Origin: JAVBSX01 sp051660685
Lineage (GTDB): Bacteria > Planctomycetota > Planctomycetia > Pirellulales > Thermoguttaceae
Reading direction: 5' to 3'
Length of the DNA: 64,000 nt
Assembly: GCA_051660685.1 (NCBI GenBank)
Contig: JBOFQB010000098.1
Coordinates: 1-64,000, forward strand
Shown here: one piece after another, positions 14,995 to 23,226 of the stretch
Position numbering within the stretch: the stretch's first letter is position 1
How the letters are laid out: every line of letters starts with the position of its first letter
The notes under the pieces: model-generated
Told to the model about the DNA's origin: nothing
Seen by the model: only the letters and a program-made list of their open reading frames with translations
Databases searched by the model: none
Translations under genes and position numbers: made by a program

Positions 14995-16329
14995 TTACCC
15001 TGTTTCCGTTCCCGGGGAAAGTAGCGCACGTTTTGTGCGGATTGTTTGGGCAACGAGCATCCCGGACGAAAAGGCAAACTGAAGATTGTAACCCCCTGTA
15101 TCTCCGTCAACATCGAGGATTTCGCCGCAAAAGTAAAGATGGGGGACAATTCGGGATTCAAGGGTGTTACGGTTGACTTCTTTGAGCGAGATTCCCCCGC
15201 AAGTGACCATTGCAACGGAAAAATGACCCAATGATTCGACCTCAACCGTTGTTGCTGTTAAAAGAGAGACGATTTTTCGTCGGGTCGTCTGATTGACATA
15301 GGCTGCTTTTGTATCAGGATCAATGGAACCGCTTTGGAGTAGGGCAATCACAAATCGTTCAGGCAGTCCAAATTCTCGCCCCAATTGTTGGAGAACATTT
15401 TTGAGCGTCCGTTGACCATTCTTATGCAACAATTCACCTAATTGTGATTCACAATGTTCACTCGACATCTTTCCAAGCCAATTCAGTTCAAGTCGTGTTC
15501 CTTTTTCACAAAACCGGCTGAAATCGAGGATTCCTGGACCGGAAAGACCCTTATGTGTCAACAGAACATCGCCAAATCGTTGACACCTTTTGGTCTTGCC
15601 CCGACCATTGTTCCCCGAATTCCGCGAATTGTCAGACTCAGAAATCGCAATCCCAACCCCGCGAATTGCGATTCCGCTACAATCGGCAAAGCAATACGGC
15701 TTAACCGTTAGAGGAGTCAATCCGGGTCGGATCGGGACAATCGTGTGTCCTAAACGACTCACCCAATGATAACCGTCCCCTGTACAGCCGATTTGAGGAT
15801 AAGACGCTCCCCCGCAAGAGAGAACCAGATGTGACGCCCAAAAGACATCCGTTTCGGTTTTGACCTCAAATCCGGTTGTCGTTTTTTCAACCGCGCACAC
15901 CTTTTGATTGGTTTGCAACACAACCCCTTCAGCGGAACAACGATCAAGCAGAAGGTTCAAAATGTCCCAACTTTTTCGGGTTTCGGGAAAAATCTTCCCC
16001 CCTTCTTCTTCAATCAATCTTAAACCCTTTTGATGAAAGAAGTCTAACAAATGCTGATTGGAAAAGGCAAACAGAGCGGGTTTAACAAAACGGCTTTTTT
16101 CAACCGTTCCATATTTATTCAAGAATTCCTGAATCTCCCCCGAATGTGTGATGTTACATTGGCCGGAACCGGAGATGAGCAATTTTTTTCCGGCAAGGTC
16201 ATTTTTTTCAAGCACGAACACGGAAGAAGGAGGAGAACCGGTCAACGAAGAATCACTCAACCCAATTGCCGTTGTCAATCCGGCAAGACCCGCTCCAATG
16301 ATAAGAACCTCACAGTGCTCAGATGACAT
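14995..16329 (-). CDS. BaiN/HI0933-type NAD(P)/FAD-dependent oxidoreductase (444 aa)
   Basis: This is a flavoprotein of the HI0933-like family, whose members are FAD-binding proteins of mostly unknown physiological substrate; BaiN acts in bile-acid dehydroxylation. The N-terminal dinucleotide motif is VLIIGAGLAGL. Other family marks are GQCNITH, the GGASYPQIGCTGDGY segment, TCGGISLKEV, and the C-terminal FCGEILDVDGDTGGYNLQ, which contacts FAD. The ATG at 16329 has GAGGA just upstream and starts the FAD domain directly; the longer frame to 16419 runs through a repeat-like AT-rich stretch. The substrate is unknown. It is divergent from the H1-like gene. Confidence 0.92.
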   Translation of the reverse strand: MSSEHCEVLIIGAGLAGLTTAIGLSDSSLTGSPPSSVFVLEKNDLAGKKLLISGSGQCNITHSGEIQEFLNKYGTVEKSRFVKPALFAFSNQHLLDFFHQKGLRLIEEEGGKIFPETRKSWDILNLLLDRCSAEGVVLQTNQKVCAVEKTTTGFEVKTETDVFWASHLVLSCGGASYPQIGCTGDGYHWVSRLGHTIVPIRPGLTPLTVKPYCFADCSGIAIRGVGIAISESDNSRNSGNNGRGKTKRCQRFGDVLLTHKGLSGPGILDFSRFCEKGTRLELNWLGKMSSEHCESQLGELLHKNGQRTLKNVLQQLGREFGLPERFVIALLQSGSIDPDTKAAYVNQTTRRKIVSLLTATTVEVESLGHFSVAMVTCGGISLKEVNRNTLESRIVPHLYFCGEILDVDGDTGGYNLQFAFSSGMLVAQTIRTKRALLSPGTETG

Positions 16330-16806
16330 GTTCCTCGGATGATGTGCTGTAAATGTTGGGAAAAAACAAGAAAACAAAAGGATACGACGGTGAAAACACA
16401 GAACGCAAAGAAAAAACACAAAGGTAGGTGCAGTGTAGTCAACCTTTCGTATTCTTTGAAGAGGGGTATCCTTCTTCGGATACGCTCTTGATTTTTATTC
16501 TGAATCAAAAATAGGTCGATTTTCGTTGCTTTACTTGTCAGAAGGAAAAATTTTTTTGAAAAAAATGAAAAAAAACATTGAATCACTATTGATGCTTTCA
16601 TAAAAATGTGTAATCTGTAACCTGTTAAACACAGTTGGGGACAGGATCGTCATTTTGTTGTTAAAATGACGCCCCACATTAAGGAGGAAGAGAACAGGTC
16701 GATTCTTTGCTCTCTGGACGGAACCAGAATCATTCTTTCCATTCCAGGGACATTAAGCATAGGCGTTGGACCTCTTCCGCTCACCTCACTCATAGGAGAT
16801 GGTTGA
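16330..16806. promoter_or_regulatory. Divergent intergenic region with a 9-bp palindrome
   Basis: No gene is seen between the flavoprotein and H1-like genes. A perfect inverted repeat CGTCATTTT-GTTGTT-AAAATGACG spans 16648-16671, about 135 bases before the H1-like start; it could be an operator or a leader hairpin. AT-rich tracts near 16540-16620 are plausible promoter DNA, but no clear -35/-10 pair was found. Confidence 0.4.
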
Positions 16807-17034
16807 ATGCCCAAGAAGGTAGCAAAGAAGGCCGCAGTCAAGAAAGTTGCTAAAACAGCAGCTGTCAAAAAGGTCGCCAAAGTTGCAAAGGTTGCAAAAG
16901 TCGCTAAAGTTGCAAAGAAAGCGGTCAAAAAAGCAGCCGTTAAAACAGCAGCGGTCAAAAAGGTTGCAAAAACCGCTGTCAAAAAAGCAGCGTGCAAAAA
17001 AGCACCTTGCAAAAAGGGGTGCCCGGCCTCTTAG
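16807..17034 (+). CDS. Histone H1-like lysine/alanine-rich protein (75 aa)
   Basis: A small, extremely basic DNA-binding protein of the bacterial H1-like or Hc1-like type, expected to coat or compact nucleoid DNA. Almost the whole chain is repeats of KVAK, KKAAVK and KTAAVKK, with no predicted globular part. The C-terminus is unusual, with three cysteines spaced among lysines (ACKKAPCKKGCPAS). The ATG has AGGAGA eight bases upstream. Repetitive coding DNA leaves a long open frame on the opposite strand that is only a shadow. A second lysine-rich protein is encoded at 32748. Confidence 0.85.
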   Translation: MPKKVAKKAAVKKVAKTAAVKKVAKVAKVAKVAKVAKKAVKKAAVKTAAVKKVAKTAVKKAACKKAPCKKGCPAS

Positions 17035-17151
17035 TCGTTCCTTTCAAAACGACAATATGACATTCGTGTCGTATGAACAACCTCAGTGTTTCGGTTGGTC
17101 TTTGACTGACTGAGACACTTTTTTTTTCGACATTCGGTTGTCGTTCATAAC

Positions 17152-18480
17152 ATGGAATCACAAGAGCAGAAAATCCCAGCATCTGAAAAAGTCAAAACCT
17201 TTCCGCATCTTCCCGGGGTGTACCTGATGAAAGATGTCGCGCAAAGAGTCATTTACATTGGTAAAGCGAAGAACCTGCGCAATCGAGCAGGGAGTTATTT
17301 TCTGAAAGCAGCCCTTGATGATACAAGAACAGCTCCGTTGATTCCTGAAATTGACGACATTGATTATATCAGGACGGACAGTGAGGTTGACGCGTTGTTG
17401 TTGGAATCACGGTTGATAAAGGACATTCAACCGAAGTTCAATCGGGATCAGAAGGACGACAAAACGTTTCCTTACTTGCAGATTGTGACGCGGGAAGAAT
17501 ATCCGCGAGTGATGATAACACGAACACCCAAAGACAAAGGGGTCAAACTGTTCGGTCCCTTTACCAGTTCGTCCGGTTTACGAGGTGCAGTCCAAGTCTT
17601 GCAAAAAATCTTCAAATTCCGAACCTGTTCGATTGACATTCACGACGGTGATAAACGTCTGGAATGGTTCCGACCCTGTTTGCTCTGTTCAATCAACCAA
17701 TGTTCCGCCCCTTGCAATTTTCGTGTTGGAAAAGTTGATTATCGAAAAAACATTCGACGTCTTGTCCGTTTTCTTGAGGGAAACAAGAAGCGACTTCTTC
17801 AGGAGTTAAAACGGGAGATGTTGGAATCGGCTCAAGATCGGCATTACGAAAGGGCTGCTGAATTACGCGATCAGATTCGTGATTTAGAAACGTTGGACAA
17901 AAGGGGATCGATTGAAACGAATGTCCAACCTGAAGTTTTTCACATTGACCCAAGACGGGGTGTTCTTGCTCTTCAAAAACTGTTTTCCTTGCCCGAAATA
18001 CCGCGTCTGATTGAAGGGGTTGACATTGCGCATCTTGCCGGAACAGATATGGTTGCAAGTCTCGTCCATTTCATTGACGGTTTGCCCTTTAAGCCGGGAT
18101 ACCGTCATTACAAAATTCGGGAGGTGCGCGGGGTTGACGATTTTGCCGCAATTGCTGAAGTCATTTCTCGCCGATTCACACATGTCAACGAAACGTCCAA
18201 TCCGGCTCCTGATATTCTGCTCATTGACGGGGGAAAAGGGCAACTCCATGCCGCGCAAAAGGTTTTAGAACATACGCCAATCCGGCCTAAACTGCTCCTC
18301 TCGCTTGCCAAAAAAGAGGAACTCATCTTTGTTCAGGACCGGGAAGAACCAATCCAGTTGGGGCGCAACGCTTTTGCGTTGCGTCTGCTGCAATATGTCC
18401 GAGATGAAGCACATCGTTTTGCCCAACATTATCATCACATTTTGCGAGGAAAAAAAATAGGCGTCCCAACAAAAGGTTAA
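17152..18480 (+). CDS. uvrC: UvrC-like excinuclease subunit lacking the C-terminal HhH domain (442 aa)
   Basis: UvrC makes the dual incision in nucleotide excision repair with UvrAB. The N-terminal GIY-YIG domain shows GVYLMKD and VIYIGKAKNLRNR. A cysteine set (FRTCS, PCLLC, NQCSAPC) matches the Fe-S cluster region. A UVR motif (residues about 215-245, HYERAAELRDQI) is followed by an RNase H-like nuclease domain with GVDIAH, LIDGGKGQL and DEAHRFAQHYHH. The protein stops just after this domain, whereas most UvrC proteins (about 600 residues) continue into tandem helix-hairpin-helix motifs. The stop is followed at once by a MITE-like element. Whether the short form is lineage-typical or a truncation is undecided; I lean towards a functional short form because both catalytic domains are complete. 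Confidence 0.9.
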   Translation: MESQEQKIPASEKVKTFPHLPGVYLMKDVAQRVIYIGKAKNLRNRAGSYFLKAALDDTRTAPLIPEIDDIDYIRTDSEVDALLLESRLIKDIQPKFNRDQKDDKTFPYLQIVTREEYPRVMITRTPKDKGVKLFGPFTSSSGLRGAVQVLQKIFKFRTCSIDIHDGDKRLEWFRPCLLCSINQCSAPCNFRVGKVDYRKNIRRLVRFLEGNKKRLLQELKREMLESAQDRHYERAAELRDQIRDLETLDKRGSIETNVQPEVFHIDPRRGVLALQKLFSLPEIPRLIEGVDIAHLAGTDMVASLVHFIDGLPFKPGYRHYKIREVRGVDDFAAIAEVISRRFTHVNETSNPAPDILLIDGGKGQLHAAQKVLEHTPIRPKLLLSLAKKEELIFVQDREEPIQLGRNAFALRLLQYVRDEAHRFAQHYHHILRGKKIGVPTKG

Positions 18481-18660
18481 ACTAAATGTCTGCGTGTAAA
18501 GAACCTATCTCAATTGCGGATTCACAATTGATTAAAGTTTTTTATTGATTTCGTGTTTTTGGTGTATTTCGTGGTATACAAGAACCACTAAAAACACGAA
18601 AATCACGAAAGGAACAAAGTAATACAGATCAGTTATTTATGCGCAGATACTAAATGTCTG
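18481..18660 (-). mobile_element. MITE-like element, copy 2, flanked by a 12-bp direct repeat
   Basis: ACTAAATGTCTG occurs at 18481-18492 and again at 18649-18660. The enclosed DNA has imperfect 22-bp inverted ends (CTGCGTGTAAAGAAC at 18490 and the complement of TTATTTATGCGCAG ending at 18646; 16 of 22 match). It also has a strong internal hairpin (TTTCGTGTTTTTGGTG with CACTAAAAACACGAAA). It matches the copy at 5518-5680 in inverted orientation. It fills the gap between convergent uvrC and the membrane-protein gene and contains that gene's stop codon in its right repeat, so it may also act as a bidirectional terminator. Confidence 0.65.
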
Positions 18661-20785
18661 TTTCCCCGCTCTTGGGTTCCACCTTTTCGTTTTGTTCCTC
18701 TTCTTCGTTCTCACCTTCCTGCTGATACTTTCCGTCGCGCCAAATCCAGGGTTGATGTGGTTTTAACAAGGATTGCGGCGTTCGTTCGCCGATCAACAGT
18801 TCATGCAGCATTTTTTCGGGATTCTCAATCGGGATTGCCGGAAATTGGTCATCATCCGCCAATCGCAGATTCTCTGGTCGGGGACCGTGTGTAAAACCGG
18901 GAATGACGATTGACGTTTCAATCTGGGCAGTTAAGTTCTCTATGACTTGGTTCGATAAAGGTAAGGATCGAATCCAATTCGCAAATTCGGTCCGATCAAC
19001 CCAAGATAATTGAAGTCGGGTTATAACAAAATCGCTCATAATATCCCGGTTGGCATATCCCAACTTTTGTTCGTATTCAAGTATTTCGGGCAACCATTTG
19101 GCAATGTAAGCCCAAATCGTCGGTTCCAATTGGGGATTGTCAATCGCAAAAAACGCCGTCATGTTGATATAAGGCATGTTTTTCATATCTCCTGTATTGA
19201 ACAATTCCGACCAACCTTTACGTTTGAGCAACATGGTGAAAAGAGGAAGAACTTTTTCGTTGGAGAAATGAAAGACCACATTGTAACCGTTCTGATTTTC
19301 CGCATACTGACAGAGGAGCGGTTGAAATAATTCTTGGAACGGGTTTTCAAGAAGGAGGAACAAGGACAGCGCGCTGTTGGGGTCTTCTTCAAAGCGTCGC
19401 CGAATCGGTCCCAATGATTCAGGTCCCAGATTTTTTACAGCGTATTGTGTCAACAAATCCTGACAGTTTGTCCAACGTCCCCAGAAACGATAATCGGTGC
19501 TATATTGATTGTAAAACAAATTTCTCAATTCCCCATAAACGCTTCCTTCAGCAAATTGCCGGTTTTCCTCCTCCATCTGCCGTATTGCCTGTTCACACTC
19601 TTCCTCTGTTGGTCGGACCGACAGTCCATAACGGTATTTGGCAACTTCCACAACAGCGGGAATGAGTCGTTCTATATCAAACAACCGCTGATAATGATAA
19701 TGACGACTCTTAGGATGTGAGGGGTCTTCTTGTCCGTCGACCACATCTTCGAATAAAATAATACTATCAAAAGAACTTTTCGAGTTGTTGAGCATGTCAT
19801 TCAACTGAAAGAAGAAGTTTCCTCCATCGTCCTTACATTCTTCGGAATCACAGACCCTTTCTGACAGGTTTGTAACAAAGGCGGGGTAAAAAATATTGTA
19901 CCAATTCTCATTGACATAAGCAATCCAATCCGGGGTCGGTTGATAATCATGTTGCAGAAGAACCTCTTGAACGATTTTGGTTTGCGCTGTTGCACTTGGA
20001 AAAACAATATGGTCGACAGAGCTAAGCGGAGTAAAAGCCCTAAAGGGTTGCCGGTTTGTTAGACGTTCAAGATCGTAAGACACAACCGCCGTTTCGTTAT
20101 GACTCACAAATTTCCACCAATATTGTGATTGGTTGCAAAAGGTGTCGTATTCCATGTCCGATTCGTGAGAAGTGGAAGTAGAGAAAGTATCACGTTGACT
20201 TCGTGTCCTACGATTCTGTATCTTTTTTGTCAACTCTATGAATTCATCTTTTCTCTTGGGCAAAAACGTATCCCAGGGAATGTAGCTGCACGTCAACCGT
20301 TTGAACAGATAACCATTCGTTATCACTCCTTGATCGAATCCATAGTACCATTCCTGAGTTGGCGGTTCCGTCCAGACAGGAACTTTGGCCTGTAATTCCT
20401 CAACCGTCATTGTGAACGGCGTTGTTCCAAGAAAGACATCATTGCAGTAAACGTCAAGGTTGCGAAGAAAATAGGGAGCCAACTCGATTTTAGGTTGTCG
20501 AACCGGTTCAACACCAATAACTTCAAGCAGGATACCATAACTGGAAAGCGTGCAGAGAAGAAGGAAAAGGGTCAGTTTCCAGTATCCTGTAAAGTAGAGA
20601 AACAATCCCATAAGACAGGGAAAGAAAAACAGAATGGTAAAGGACCAATAAGTGTTGGAGATGCCAAATACTGTTCTGTGGAGAGGGACAACAGTGAAAA
20701 AATACAGACTGATATAGCAGAGTAAGAGCGGGGCAAAGACGGCGAGCAACATCAGGCGTAAGGATTGGGGTGTTTTACGTTGCAT
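18650..20785 (-). CDS. Large membrane protein of the GntR-ABC operon (711 aa)
   Basis: I do not recognise a family. The N-terminal 130 residues hold three or four transmembrane helices (LMLLAVFAPLLLCYISLYFF, then WSFTILFFFPCLMGLFLYF and a further segment). A large hydrophilic domain of about 560 residues follows. It begins with a short PEGA-like element (LDVYCNDVFLGTTPF) and ends in an acidic Glu-rich tail. The ATG at 20785 is chosen because the membrane helices start there; the longer TTG frame to 20869 adds a stretch with no support. It is the last gene of a leftward set with a YtrA-type regulator, an ABC ATPase and a permease, so it may be an accessory subunit of that transporter. No Shine-Dalgarno sequence is seen. 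Confidence 0.75.
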   Translation of the reverse strand: MQRKTPQSLRLMLLAVFAPLLLCYISLYFFTVVPLHRTVFGISNTYWSFTILFFFPCLMGLFLYFTGYWKLTLFLLLCTLSSYGILLEVIGVEPVRQPKIELAPYFLRNLDVYCNDVFLGTTPFTMTVEELQAKVPVWTEPPTQEWYYGFDQGVITNGYLFKRLTCSYIPWDTFLPKRKDEFIELTKKIQNRRTRSQRDTFSTSTSHESDMEYDTFCNQSQYWWKFVSHNETAVVSYDLERLTNRQPFRAFTPLSSVDHIVFPSATAQTKIVQEVLLQHDYQPTPDWIAYVNENWYNIFYPAFVTNLSERVCDSEECKDDGGNFFFQLNDMLNNSKSSFDSIILFEDVVDGQEDPSHPKSRHYHYQRLFDIERLIPAVVEVAKYRYGLSVRPTEEECEQAIRQMEEENRQFAEGSVYGELRNLFYNQYSTDYRFWGRWTNCQDLLTQYAVKNLGPESLGPIRRRFEEDPNSALSLFLLLENPFQELFQPLLCQYAENQNGYNVVFHFSNEKVLPLFTMLLKRKGWSELFNTGDMKNMPYINMTAFFAIDNPQLEPTIWAYIAKWLPEILEYEQKLGYANRDIMSDFVITRLQLSWVDRTEFANWIRSLPLSNQVIENLTAQIETSIVIPGFTHGPRPENLRLADDDQFPAIPIENPEKMLHELLIGERTPQSLLKPHQPWIWRDGKYQQEGENEEEEQNEKVEPKSGETDI

Positions 20786-20875
20786 GGTAATGATGAGGGA
20801 AAAGGGGATAGGGAGGGAATGGTGACCGTTTGGGAATGTCAGAAGTGTGCTTGTTGTGTGTTCAGTCAATAAGGT

Positions 20876-21583
20876 TTACGATTCCACATCTTGTTTGGAA
20901 TAACAATAACAACCGAATTTGGGGAGAATCAACAGTTGCAGAATGATACAGGGAATGACGACACGGTATGTATCCCATACAGGACCAGGAATGCTTTCAA
21001 AAAAGGTCAGCAAAAAGAAGCCGTATAGGATCAAGCCGACATAAAACAGGCTTAGGATGGAAATACCGAAAATGAGGACTATATGTCCCAACCAGGGAAG
21101 AGTTTTTCGTCGGATTCGTCCAATGTACCAAGCGCGGATGATGAAGAACAAGGTTGTTTGATAGGCGAGGAGGGCGGAAATGAGGAAACTGAGGAGGGAC
21201 CTGACCTCGAAAGTACGGATCATGGGATACCAACCGGACTGAAAGAGGAGTTGTTGTGTTATTTGTCGGATTCCGAGGAGAAGGATGAGGGCGAGGAGTA
21301 GGGTGAATCCGAAAAGGACGGCATTTCCGAACGCAAAGCGGATTAGAAAAAGTCGTTTGGGGGAAAAGGGGCGGGAGAACAAGTAGGGCCGGACTCCGCC
21401 GAAATCGCCGAATGTCCTGAGTGCGAGCAACAAACCGGTTGAAATGCCAAGCAGAATATAAAAGGGTGTAAAAGGGATCAGCGGGGTTGGACATAACAGG
21501 GTGAAGAGCAGGGTCAGGACGAGAAAAGGACTGATCCAGATTGCACTTTCACGAATTGCCAATTTGATGATAAAGGAGTTCAT
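20876..21583 (-). CDS. ABC transporter membrane subunit (235 aa)
   Basis: About six hydrophobic segments cover the chain (for example WISPFLVLTLLFTLLCP, FYILLGISTGLLLAL, AVLFGFTLLLALILLLGI and IVLIFGISILSLFYVGLILYGF), the layout of a small ABC-2-type permease. It lies between the ATPase gene (21637-22356) and the large membrane-protein gene, all leftward, so it probably forms the channel partner of that ATPase. The substrate is unknown. The leader before the ATG is pyrimidine-rich on the coding strand, with no recognisable ribosome-binding site. Confidence 0.75.
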   Translation of the reverse strand: MNSFIIKLAIRESAIWISPFLVLTLLFTLLCPTPLIPFTPFYILLGISTGLLLALRTFGDFGGVRPYLFSRPFSPKRLFLIRFAFGNAVLFGFTLLLALILLLGIRQITQQLLFQSGWYPMIRTFEVRSLLSFLISALLAYQTTLFFIIRAWYIGRIRRKTLPWLGHIVLIFGISILSLFYVGLILYGFFLLTFFESIPGPVWDTYRVVIPCIILQLLILPKFGCYCYSKQDVES

Positions 21584-21636
21584 GGTTGTGTAGGTGTAGA
21601 GAATGGGGGATAGGGAAGGAGGAACAGGTGAGGAGG

Positions 21637-22356
21637 TCAGACGGAAATTTCCCGGATGAACAAATCTTCGAGGTTGAGGTTTTCCGCCTCTTTTAAGTGT
21701 TCCAGTTCGCCAAGAACCTGTAATCGACCTTGTTTCATGATTGCAACATGATCGACGATCCGTTCAATGTCACTTAAAATGTGGGAACTGAACAGAACGG
21801 TTCGGCTTTCATCGCATACAACATCGAGAATTGCCGAGAGAAAATGTCGTCGCATAACAGTATCAAGCCCGGATGCTGGTTCATCCAGAATCATCAGTCG
21901 GGCTTTTTGTGCAAGTCCAAGTGAAATAATCATCATTTTCCGTTGACCTTTGGAAAATTCGTCATACCGTTTTCGCCGACTGAGTTGAAACAGTTCGGCG
22001 AGTGATTCGAGGAGGGACTGATCCCATTTGGGGTAAAGGTCGGCGGAAAATTGGGCTGCTGAATCGAGGGTGTACCAAGTTGGGAGCTGCATGTTCTCGG
22101 AAATGTAGGTGATGTCCTGACGAGTTTTCTCTGACATGCGAATTGGCGGTTCGCCGAGAATCAGGATTTCCCCCTGATCGGGTTGGAGATGACCGAGCAT
22201 CATCCGAATTGCGGTTGTTTTGCCCGCTCCATTTGCGCCGAGCAGACCAAATGCGGAACCGGTTGGGACGGAGAAGGACAATTGATCGACTGCGAGCGTG
22301 AGATCATCGTCGGAACCAAAAGTCCGGGTTACGTTTTTGAATTCAATGACGGACAT
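21637..22356 (-). CDS. ABC transporter ATP-binding protein (239 aa)
   Basis: A cytoplasmic ATPase subunit with Walker A GANGAGKTT, signature FSKGQRK in place of LSGGQ, Walker B RLMILDEPASGLD and the switch His in SSHILSD. The order YtrA-type regulator, ATPase, small permease and membrane protein resembles YtrA-type ABC operons that respond to cell-wall stress in Firmicutes. Such a role here is only an analogy. The ATG at 22356 gives the standard MSVIEFKNV beginning; the longer frame to 22575 overlaps the regulator gene and carries no domain. The leader contains C-tracts (G-tracts on the plus strand at 22361-22384) and no Shine-Dalgarno sequence. Confidence 0.93.
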   Translation of the reverse strand: MSVIEFKNVTRTFGSDDDLTLAVDQLSFSVPTGSAFGLLGANGAGKTTAIRMMLGHLQPDQGEILILGEPPIRMSEKTRQDITYISENMQLPTWYTLDSAAQFSADLYPKWDQSLLESLAELFQLSRRKRYDEFSKGQRKMMIISLGLAQKARLMILDEPASGLDTVMRRHFLSAILDVVCDESRTVLFSSHILSDIERIVDHVAIMKQGRLQVLGELEHLKEAENLNLEDLFIREISV

Positions 22357-22465
22357 GATAGGGAATAGGGGTTGGGGGATTGGGAATAGAGATGAGGAAA
22401 GGGAATTTTGAATAACGATTAGAGATGAGGGGGCAGATGTTAAGGATGTGGGACTTCTTTTTGGG

Positions 22466-22858
22466 TTAAAGGTTGGTTTCGCTTTTGATTTTTTCATGTT
22501 CTTCCTCCAAAACCGTTTGAAGTTCCTCGTATTGCAACCCAAAACGGAATCCTTCAACCAAATAGGTGATTGCAATTCGTTTCAACGTTTCGCTGATATA
22601 GAGCGTTGAAAAGGGGGAAGGACCGTCTGCGACAAAAACGCCCAAACCGGGTTTTTGAATGACGACCCCTTCTTTGGCAAGTTGGGCGAAAATGCGACTA
22701 CATGTTGTCGGGTTAATCTTTAACTCTTTTGCCAATTGGCGGACAGAGGGGAGACGGTCCCCAGATTTCAGTCGTTGCGTGATAATTAACCGCTTGATTT
22801 GCAGCACCACTTGTTGCGTAAGCGGTTCAGGACTGTGATAATCAAGAGTGATGTTCAT
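22466..22858 (-). CDS. GntR-family regulator, YtrA subfamily (130 aa)
   Basis: A winged-helix repressor-type regulator: PLTQQVVLQIKRLI, SGDRLPSVRQLAKELKINPTTCSRIFAQL and the wing GLGVFVAD are the GntR HTH. The short helical C-terminal part (about 50 residues) lacks a large ligand domain, which is the YtrA subfamily pattern linked to ABC operons. It is first in a leftward set of four genes. The ATG at 22858 starts the protein at the normal place; the frame to 22981 is read-through of the G-tract leader. A consensus promoter with an overlapping dyad lies at 22994-23031, consistent with autorepression. Confidence 0.92.
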   Translation of the reverse strand: MNITLDYHSPEPLTQQVVLQIKRLIITQRLKSGDRLPSVRQLAKELKINPTTCSRIFAQLAKEGVVIQKPGLGVFVADGPSPFSTLYISETLKRIAITYLVEGFRFGLQYEELQTVLEEEHEKIKSETNL

Positions 22859-22867
22859 AGGGAGATA

Positions 22868-22900
22868 GGGGATAGGGACTGGGGAATAGGGGATAGGGGG
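22868..22900. repeat. Five-run G-tract block in the leader of the GntR operon
   Basis: Runs of three to five Gs separated by ATA, ACT or AATA on the plus strand make the densest quadruplex-type motif in the window. It lies in the transcribed leader, about 10-40 bases before the regulator start, so the mRNA carries the C-rich complement. Confidence 0.6.
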
Positions 22901-22993
22901 AGACCGCGAACACGTTTTGCGAAAGGAGCGGCGTTTGCGTTTTTGAATCACGGAAAATTTCAAGGAGCAAAAAAGCAGCACTTGTCAGACCAT

Positions 22994-23031
22994 CTGTATT
23001 ACATAATATCATACAGTTTTTGAAATGTCAA
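22994..23031 (-). promoter_or_regulatory. Promoter and operator-like dyad of the GntR-ABC operon
   Basis: Read leftward, TTGACA (23026-23031), a 17-base spacer and TATTAT (23003-23008) with a TG one base upstream form a near-consensus sigma70-type extended promoter. The inverted repeat CTGTAT-N11-ATACAG (22994-23016) covers the -10 box and the probable transcription start, where a repressor would block initiation. The encoded YtrA-like regulator is the obvious candidate ligand. Confidence 0.75.
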
Positions 23032-23226
23032 CACTTTTTTTGTTTTTGAACTTTTTTCCGTTGAAAAAAATACCGCGACTTTGCCGTTCTCTTGAGGTAT
23101 TTGGAAAAATTTTTCTGCTCTCACTTTATTTTCAGACACACTTGGGTTAGACTGGAAACAACAATTCATCTCGTTATTGCGGTTCTATTCCGTTTGTCCT
23201 TTTATACCAGTCAATGAGGTCTTTTC

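Noticed and set aside
16650..17012. Leftward hydrophobic frame of 120 residues across the H1-like gene
   Set aside because: It is the antisense of lysine/alanine codons (giving FLTAAF-type repeats). The rightward H1-like frame has a good ribosome-binding site and a known composition.
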